Source: Candidatus Cloacimonadota bacterium (lineage in GTDB: Bacteria > Cloacimonadota > Cloacimonadia > JGIOTU-2). From it: a stretch of 8,217 nt of DNA. The notes beneath the pieces are model-generated. The model was not told the origin of the DNA. It ran no database searches and was given only the letters and a program-made list of their open reading frames with translations. Both the position numbers and the translations under genes were made by a program. The stretch is from the NCBI GenBank assembly GCA_014382685.1, contig JACNJG010000222.1, forward strand, positions 6,854-15,070, in the 5' to 3' direction. Shown here piece after piece: positions 1 to 5,400 of the stretch (positions are counted from its first letter, which is position 1; each line of letters starts with the position of its first letter).

Positions 1-255
1 AACCGCAAGCAGCTGCGCTACATCCTCGATCCGGCAGATCTCACACCAAGCGAACTGGAAAACATATTAGACGATTGGGAAGAGGTAGAAAACCCTTTAA
101 TCGAGAGTGAGTATAAAAAACGTTGTGCAGCTTCCACCTTCCCGGGAGAAACCTTCCGTGTGCTGAAAGATAAAGACATCCGCAACTATGGCGAATATCG
201 CACACGGAGATTGGTTCTGGAGAAGTGGGAGGAGATGAGTGGAGAAAAGAATTGA
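1..255 (+). CDS. C-terminal end of a probable Eco57I-type adenine-N6 DNA methyltransferase (partial)
   Basis: An open frame enters at base 1 and ends at TGA 253-255, giving 84 C-terminal residues of a gene whose start and catalytic motifs lie outside the window. The tail has the segments LRYILDP, FPGETFRVLKDK and YGEYRTRRLVLEKW. I recall similar tails (FPGETFRVLK..., GEYRTRRLVLEAW) from large Eco57I-class SAM-dependent DNA methyltransferases that neighbour helicases in restriction or DISARM-like clusters; this is recognition from memory, not a domain hit. If right, the protein would methylate adenine in host DNA and mark self. G+C is about 48%, well above the genes that follow. The next gene starts 60 bases downstream. 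No SAM-binding or NPPY motif is visible here, so the enzyme call stays provisional. Confidence 0.5.
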   Translation, partial: NRKQLRYILDPADLTPSELENILDDWEEVENPLIESEYKKRCAASTFPGETFRVLKDKDIRNYGEYRTRRLVLEKWEEMSGEKN

Positions 256-268
256 CAAAAAATATACT
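240..268 (+). promoter_or_regulatory. Candidate sigma-70-type promoter for the AbiEi/AlbA_2 unit
   Basis: TGGAGA (240-245, 4 of 6 to the -35 consensus), a 17-base spacer, then TATACT (263-268, 5 of 6 to the -10 consensus). Transcription would start near 275, inside the left arm of the inverted repeat described separately. The promoter overlaps the end of the upstream gene. A second -10-like hexamer, TAGAAT at 288-293, lacks a usable -35. The TTGACA at 252-257 has no -10 at a workable distance. Confidence 0.35.
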
Positions 269-316
269 GGTTCTTTTTTTCGGTCAGTAGAATGTAATGA
301 CAGAGAAAAAGAACCA
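268..316 (+). promoter_or_regulatory. Inverted-repeat operator candidate upstream of the AbiEi gene
   Basis: TGGTTCTTTTT at 268-278 is perfectly complementary in inverted orientation to AAAAAGAACCA at 306-316, with 27 bases between. With one mismatch the match extends inward to 281 and 303. The left arm covers the expected transcription start of the candidate promoter; the right arm runs through the ribosome-binding region to the A of the start codon. AbiEi antitoxins are known to repress their own operon by binding paired inverted repeats in the promoter, so this is the natural operator candidate. In RNA the arms could also pair and hide the start codon. Confidence 0.5.
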
Positions 317-915
317 TGAATAAAATAATTGAGTTTATAAAAAAGAATAATGGATATGCCAGGATGAAGGAGCTTAAGCAGGCTGGATTTCATACAAGAT
401 CTATCAAAATGCTCCATCAAGCTGGTTCTATTCAAAAGGTGAAACCAGGACTCTACAAACTTCCGGACGTAGTGAGTAAAGGTAATTATTCCCAGGGATT
501 TATCGATGTATGTAACGCAAATCCTAAAGGAGTTATATGTCTGCTTTCAGCACTTGAGTATCATAATCTCACAGATGCAAATCCATCGAAAATATACATG
601 GCTCTACCAAATAAGGACAAGCTGAATAAGATTGCATTTCCACCGGTTGAAGTCTATTACTTTCGGGATAGATTCTATAATTGTGCAATTCAGGAAATTA
701 CCACCAAGACAGGAAGTTTCAAAATATACAATGCTGAAAAAACCATTTGCGATATGTTCCGGTATCGTAATAAACTCGGAGAAGATCTTGCGCTGGAAGG
801 ACTTAGGAATTACCTGAAACGAAAGGATGCGAGTATCAACAAACTATGGGAATATGCAATTCAATGCAGAGTCAAAATTATCATGCATCCTTATATTAAA
901 GCGATGGTTGCTTAA
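316..915 (+). CDS. AbiEi-family antitoxin / transcriptional repressor
   Basis: The 199-residue product matches the AbiEi family of type IV toxin-antitoxin systems in length and layout. Residues 1-50 form a winged helix-turn-helix (IIEFIKKNNGYARMKEL, then RSIKMLHQAGSIQKVKPGLY). The C-terminal AbiEi domain follows, with GVICLLSALEYHNLT at 72-86, YNAEKTICDMFRYRNKLG at 138-155 and a PYIKAMV end. Family members bind inverted repeats at their own promoter and neutralise the AbiEii nucleotidyltransferase. Here no AbiEii follows; the next gene, 12 bases on, is an AlbA_2/HATPase protein, so the two look co-transcribed. The start at 316 is chosen because the wing domain begins there and no earlier in-frame start exists; the Shine-Dalgarno is weak. 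Family membership is fairly sure. That it acts as an antitoxin to its neighbour is inference; it could be a solo repressor. Confidence 0.85.
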   Translation: MNKIIEFIKKNNGYARMKELKQAGFHTRSIKMLHQAGSIQKVKPGLYKLPDVVSKGNYSQGFIDVCNANPKGVICLLSALEYHNLTDANPSKIYMALPNKDKLNKIAFPPVEVYYFRDRFYNCAIQEITTKTGSFKIYNAEKTICDMFRYRNKLGEDLALEGLRNYLKRKDASINKLWEYAIQCRVKIIMHPYIKAMVA

Positions 916-927
916 AAGAGGATAAAT

Positions 928-2304
928 ATGACAAAATTAGATATTAGCGAACATCAGAATTATGAATTAAAAACCAGCTGGAACGATGAAGTATTAAAGG
1001 AGATTGTCTCTTTTGCAAATTCCGAAGGTGGGACTGTATTCGTTGGTCTAAATGATGAATATGAAATATTGGGATTAGATAATTCAAAAGATTTATTAGA
1101 GAAGATTCCTAACAAGATTCATGACATTTTGGGGCTAATATTAGCCGTCAACTTACGTAAAAAAGAAGGAAAAGATTATATTGAAATAATAGTTCATAAA
1201 TCTTCTGTTCCTGTTTCATGCAGGGGGAAATATTACAAACGAAGTGGATCTACAAAAAGAGAATTAAAAGGAAATGAGCTTAATAAGTTCATTCAATCTT
1301 TTTCGCATATAAATTGGGATGCATTTATTGAAAAATCTGCTACAACAGAAGAACTTGATTATGATACTATTCACAAATTTAGAAAAATTAGCAAAGAACG
1401 CTTGAGTTTTTCTCAAGAAACAGACGATGACATTGAATTATTAGAAAAATTAGGTCTCATCATAGATGGAAATCTTACGAGGGCTGCGATACTACTTTTT
1501 GGCAAAAACCCTCAAAAATATTACACGTCTGCGATTTTTAAAATTGGGAAATTCAATAATGAGGGAGAGTTAGTGGCTCAAGATGTTATTGAAGGAAATC
1601 TTTTTAAGCAAGTAAATAATATTGAAGAAATATTAAAAACAAAGTATCTGATTTTCGATGTCAGTTTTGAAGGGATGAAAAGAATAGAGCGACTTGAATA
1701 TCCAACTAAAGCTCTAAGAGAGATAATAGTAAATGCTTTGATTCATAAAGATTATATGGGAACTGCAATTCAGATGAAGATTCATCCCGATAAACTGATA
1801 TTATGGAATGAAGGTGTATTACCAGAAGTTATTCCAGTAGAAAAACTGTATAAATCTCATCCATCTCTACCGAGGAATGAATTGCTTGCTAAAATTTTCT
1901 TTTCTGCTGAGTATATTGATGCGTGGGGTAGAGGTATAGACAAAATACTTGAAGCCTGTCGAGACAATGAATTACCGGAACCTGAATTCGTTGAAGATTT
2001 CGGGGGGCTACAAGTTACATTATTTAAAGATATTTATACTGATACATTTCTAAAAAAAGAAGATATTAACGAACGACAGATTGCAGCAATTAAATATCTC
2101 AAAATTAATAAAGAAATTTCAAATCAGATATATCAAAAAATAAATGATGTCTCAAAGGCAACAGCAAGCAACGAATTGAAAGATTTAGTAAAAAAATCAA
2201 TGCTTATCCAAAAAGGAATAACCGGAAGAGGAACAACGTATGTTTTATGTTCACAATCTGAAAGGGCTAATAAAGGGCTAAAAGGGCTAACAAAGGGCTT
2301 ATAA
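928..2304 (+). CDS. AlbA_2 (Schlafen-like) domain protein with RecG-C-like HATPase and winged helix
   Basis: 458 residues in three parts. Residues 10-125 are an AlbA_2/Schlafen AAA_4-type nucleic-acid-binding domain: YELKTSW (12-18), SFANSEGGTVFVGLND (28-43) and CRGKYYKRSGS (98-108). Residues about 250-365 form a HATPase_c_4 domain, often annotated as RecG C-terminal: REIIVNALIHKDY (264-276) is the N-box-like helix and DAWGRGIDKI (331-340) the glycine-rich lid. Residues about 381-442 look like a winged helix. Such proteins are usually called ATP-binding or putative transcriptional regulators; some occur in defence islands, and eukaryotic Schlafens include tRNA/rRNA endoribonucleases. Start supported by GAGG at 918-921, six bases before the ATG. 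The 12-base gap to the AbiEi gene implies one operon. G+C is very low (32 of 120 at 1081-1200). The protein ends in an NKGLKGLTKGL tail encoded by a repeat that continues past the stop. The architecture is secure, the biochemical role open. Confidence 0.85.
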   Translation: MTKLDISEHQNYELKTSWNDEVLKEIVSFANSEGGTVFVGLNDEYEILGLDNSKDLLEKIPNKIHDILGLILAVNLRKKEGKDYIEIIVHKSSVPVSCRGKYYKRSGSTKRELKGNELNKFIQSFSHINWDAFIEKSATTEELDYDTIHKFRKISKERLSFSQETDDDIELLEKLGLIIDGNLTRAAILLFGKNPQKYYTSAIFKIGKFNNEGELVAQDVIEGNLFKQVNNIEEILKTKYLIFDVSFEGMKRIERLEYPTKALREIIVNALIHKDYMGTAIQMKIHPDKLILWNEGVLPEVIPVEKLYKSHPSLPRNELLAKIFFSAEYIDAWGRGIDKILEACRDNELPEPEFVEDFGGLQVTLFKDIYTDTFLKKEDINERQIAAIKYLKINKEISNQIYQKINDVSKATASNELKDLVKKSMLIQKGITGRGTTYVLCSQSERANKGLKGLTKGL

Positions 2305-2322
2305 ATGGCTCAAACGGCTCAT
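2261..2322 (+). repeat. Degenerate short tandem repeat (AAAGGGCTAA-like) across the stop codon
   Basis: Six tandem units start at 2261, 2272, 2281, 2292, 2303 and 2312: AAAGGGCTAAT, AAAGGGCTA, AAAGGGCTAAC, AAAGGGCTTAT, AAATGGCTC, AAACGGCTCAT. Unit length alternates between 11 and 9 bases, so successive units are read in different frames. The first four encode the protein tail ERANKGLKGLTKGL; the last two lie beyond the TAA at 2302-2304 and are more diverged. Confidence 0.75.
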
Positions 2323-2433
2323 AATTAGGTCATGATTATAATTAGATGGTTGATTTAAGATGAAATTTATACCCTCAGTAAACCTGCTAAACCAGCAAAG
2401 AACCCGCAGAAGATAAATGTACAGGAGGAATTA
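2305..2433 (+). promoter_or_regulatory. 129-base spacer with a possible promoter for the helicase gene
   Basis: The spacer is long enough to hold a separate promoter. A perfect TATAAT lies at 2337-2342, but no good -35 is found 16-18 bases upstream. ATAATTAG is repeated directly at 2321-2328 and 2338-2345, 17 bases apart, which might be a regulator site. No terminator-like hairpin with a T-run follows the upstream gene, so read-through from it is also possible. Confidence 0.25.
2423..2428 (+). promoter_or_regulatory. Strong ribosome binding site of the helicase gene
   Basis: A perfect AGGAGG lies five bases before the ATG at 2434. It fixes the start codon: the open frame reaches back to a stop at 2356-2358 but contains no other usable start. 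This is the best ribosome binding site in the window, suggesting the helicase is translated efficiently and independently of the gene before it. Confidence 0.85.
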
Positions 2434-5400
2434 ATGGCTGAATATTTCAATCCTTTTCAAACGTTTGAAGCGTGTAAGAAAGCATATCAAGCTTTCATTG
2501 ATAGCTACCAGAAGTTTACTAATGAGGAGATCAAAGATTGGATAGAGGAGACAAGAATAAAAGGAAAGCTTCTTTGGCAGGAACCCTATCTTGAGCTTTC
2601 CAGAAACTTTCGGAAGGGTAGTTCTTTGCAATCATATATAGATCAAGGATTTCTACATTCAATGTGTTCGCAAATATTCAGAAGAAACCTTGAAAAGGAT
2701 CAATCAGAACCTGTTGAATTGTATGAACACCAATCAGAAGCAATTAAAAAGATTCTAAAAGAGCAATCAAATATTATTGTGGCAACGGGCACTGGTTCAG
2801 GTAAAAGTTTTTGTTTTGGAATTCCCATTATCTCAGAGTGTTTGAGAATGAAGGAAAAAGGAATACGAGGAGTTAAAGCAGTTTTTGTGTACCCTATGAA
2901 TGCGCTTGCGAATAGTCAATATGAGGATTTTGCACATCGTTTGCATGGCACTGGTCTCAAGATTGCATTATATACAGGGGATACACCCAATAAAGAAGAA
3001 ACTGCGATGGATAGCTTTAAATATTTAACTGGAAGAAAAGAACCGTATGATAGTGAAATAATTTCCCGAGATCAGATCAAAAAGGAGAAACCCGATATCC
3101 TTCTGACAAACTATCAAATGCTGGAACTTATTCTCACGCGATTCGAAGATAAGGATATTTTCCCACTTGATCAGAAAGGAATATTCAGGTTTCTTGTGCT
3201 CGATGAACTGCATACTTATTCTGGAAGACGCGGAGCGGATGTCGCAATGCTTATCCGTCGGTTAAAATGGCATACGCACACTAATGGATTACTCAGATGC
3301 ATTGGAACGAGTGCAACAATACAAAGCGGAGAAGGTGATAAACCCCGGGAGGTGATGAAACAATTTGCCGAAAAGTTATTCGGAGAAAGTTTTGATATTC
3401 TAAATATTATTGGTGAATCTTATGAACCATTTCCTGAGAGAGAACTCGATGAGTTGATCTCTGAAGCGGATATAAGTCAAAAGGATATCATGGGTTTTGA
3501 GGGCACCGATGAAGATGTTTTATCTCTTGCTCAAAAGATCAATCAAGAACCTTTAAAAATTGAAGATGTCGATCAGCTTGATGAAGCATTACAAGCAAAT
3601 CCAATCCTTGATTTCCTTGAGAACAAACTGATAGAAGTTAAGTCTCTGGAGGAGCTTGTAGTTTTATTCAAAGAGTGGTTTAAAGTTGATTGGCTCGATG
3701 AGAAAATAGTTAGAACACTTATTGCAGCATTATTTGTTGGATCGTTTCTGAAAGACGAAGAAGATAAGAGAAGAATTTCAATTAAATTACATACATTCTT
3801 TTCTCAGGGCAGAGGGATCAGAGGTACAATTGAAGAAAAAAATATTTCTTTGACTGATCGGGGTGATCTAACATTAAAGAGCAGGAATGTTACACTGGAG
3901 TTGAATACTTATCAAGTACTGTTTTGTCAATCTTGTGGTAAAGAATTCTATTATGGAGCCAAAATGGATGATCAATTTCTCCCATTAGACTTCGATTCCT
4001 CTGAAGAACCTGTAGGATCCCAACCCGGGTACCTTATGATTGGACACTGGGATGCTGAAGAAAATCCATTACCGGATAACTGGCTTACTGATATAGGGAA
4101 TGTGAAATCTGATAAAAGGGATTTTGTCCCTGAATTGCTATATTTTGATGAAAATGAATCCAAGTTTTCAGATACAGGAATACCAGTTACTTTTATTAGA
4201 AATCCGTTTATGTTTTGCCCTAACTGCCAGATTGATTATGATGCACGTTCGAATGAATATAATAAGCTAAAGGTCTATGGAAGGGTGGGGAGAGCTACCG
4301 CTACGGATGTGTTGATTACGAAAAATCTTGAGCAATTACCAGTTAAAGAACAAAAGATCATTAGCTTCATTGATAACAGACAGGATACAGCTTTTCAGAC
4401 AGGACACATGAATGACAGAAGCGGGAGAATTTTGTTCCGAAAATTTCTGTACCAGAGTCTCTTAGACTTGGATTCAAATATTGATAAAAAGAGTCCAAGA
4501 GAATTATCTTCAGTCAACAGGGTCGTTGATCAAATGATTGAAAATTTGGAACAAACCAATCTTCCGATAAATCTTTTAGCGGATGTGACAAGATTTAATC
4601 GACCGATTAATACACAAAATATCCATGATTATTTAGAGCTCAGTATATATTTGGAAATTAGTAGAAATATAGCATTTACCCAGCAAAATCTTGAAGATGT
4701 GGGATTGCTGAAAGTAACCTACGATTATCTAGATGAAATTACTGCTGATCAATATAAAGATGAGATTTGGAAAGAGATTCCCCAAATTCAGTCATTGTCT
4801 GAGAATTTACGATATGATTATATATTTGGTATTCTAAATATCATGAGAAAAAGAGCAGCAGTTACAAATCAATATATCATGAGACCGGACAGGATTCATT
4901 CTTTATTGAAGAATATTCCTGACGAAAATCTATTATACTCAAACTTTATCATGAAATCAAGAGGTTATTCGCGAAAATCAATTCATGATAAACGTAGAGA
5001 TTATTATGGATATACTCATTCCTTATCCACTCCTGGACGTTTCACAAAGCAATTCTTCCATATGGACCCATCCCTGATTTCAAAATTCATGGATAAAGTA
5101 TTTGATGTGTTAATTGATAATAGAAATGGTAGTGTGCTTGAAAAGCAGCATGAGCAGAATTTTGGAGCAGGAGTCGCGGTATATAGAATAAATAAAGACG
5201 TGGTACGTTTAGGATTCTCAAATAAGACAAGTCACCTATTTTCAGAGAAGTCAAATCAGATTTATGACTTTAAAGAGTATGATAAATCAATAACTGGCAC
5301 ACAATTAACCAAGCAAGATTTTACTGACCATTATTATAGGCAGGTTTATCTAAAACCTCTTGATGAATCCATTTATGTGCAGTCAATGGAACACAGTGGA

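Noticed and set aside
252..257. TTGACA as the -35 of the AbiEi promoter
   Set aside because: At 17 bases spacing only a T-run follows, with no -10; the TGGAGA/TATACT pair at 240-268 fits better.
97..435. 112-residue minus-strand open frame
   Set aside because: It spans the end of one plus-strand gene, the operator region and the start of the AbiEi gene, and has no recognisable domain; treated as an antisense shadow.
632..817. 61-residue plus-strand frame inside the AbiEi gene
   Set aside because: Lies wholly within a well-supported gene in another frame and has no ribosome binding site or domain.
2360..2416. 18-codon frame in the spacer before the helicase gene
   Set aside because: No ribosome binding site and an arbitrary basic tail (NQQRTRRR); no evidence that it is a leader peptide.
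2359..2433. N-terminal extension of the helicase in the same frame
   Set aside because: The frame is open back to the stop at 2356-2358 but contains no start codon, while AGGAGG sits five bases before ATG 2434.
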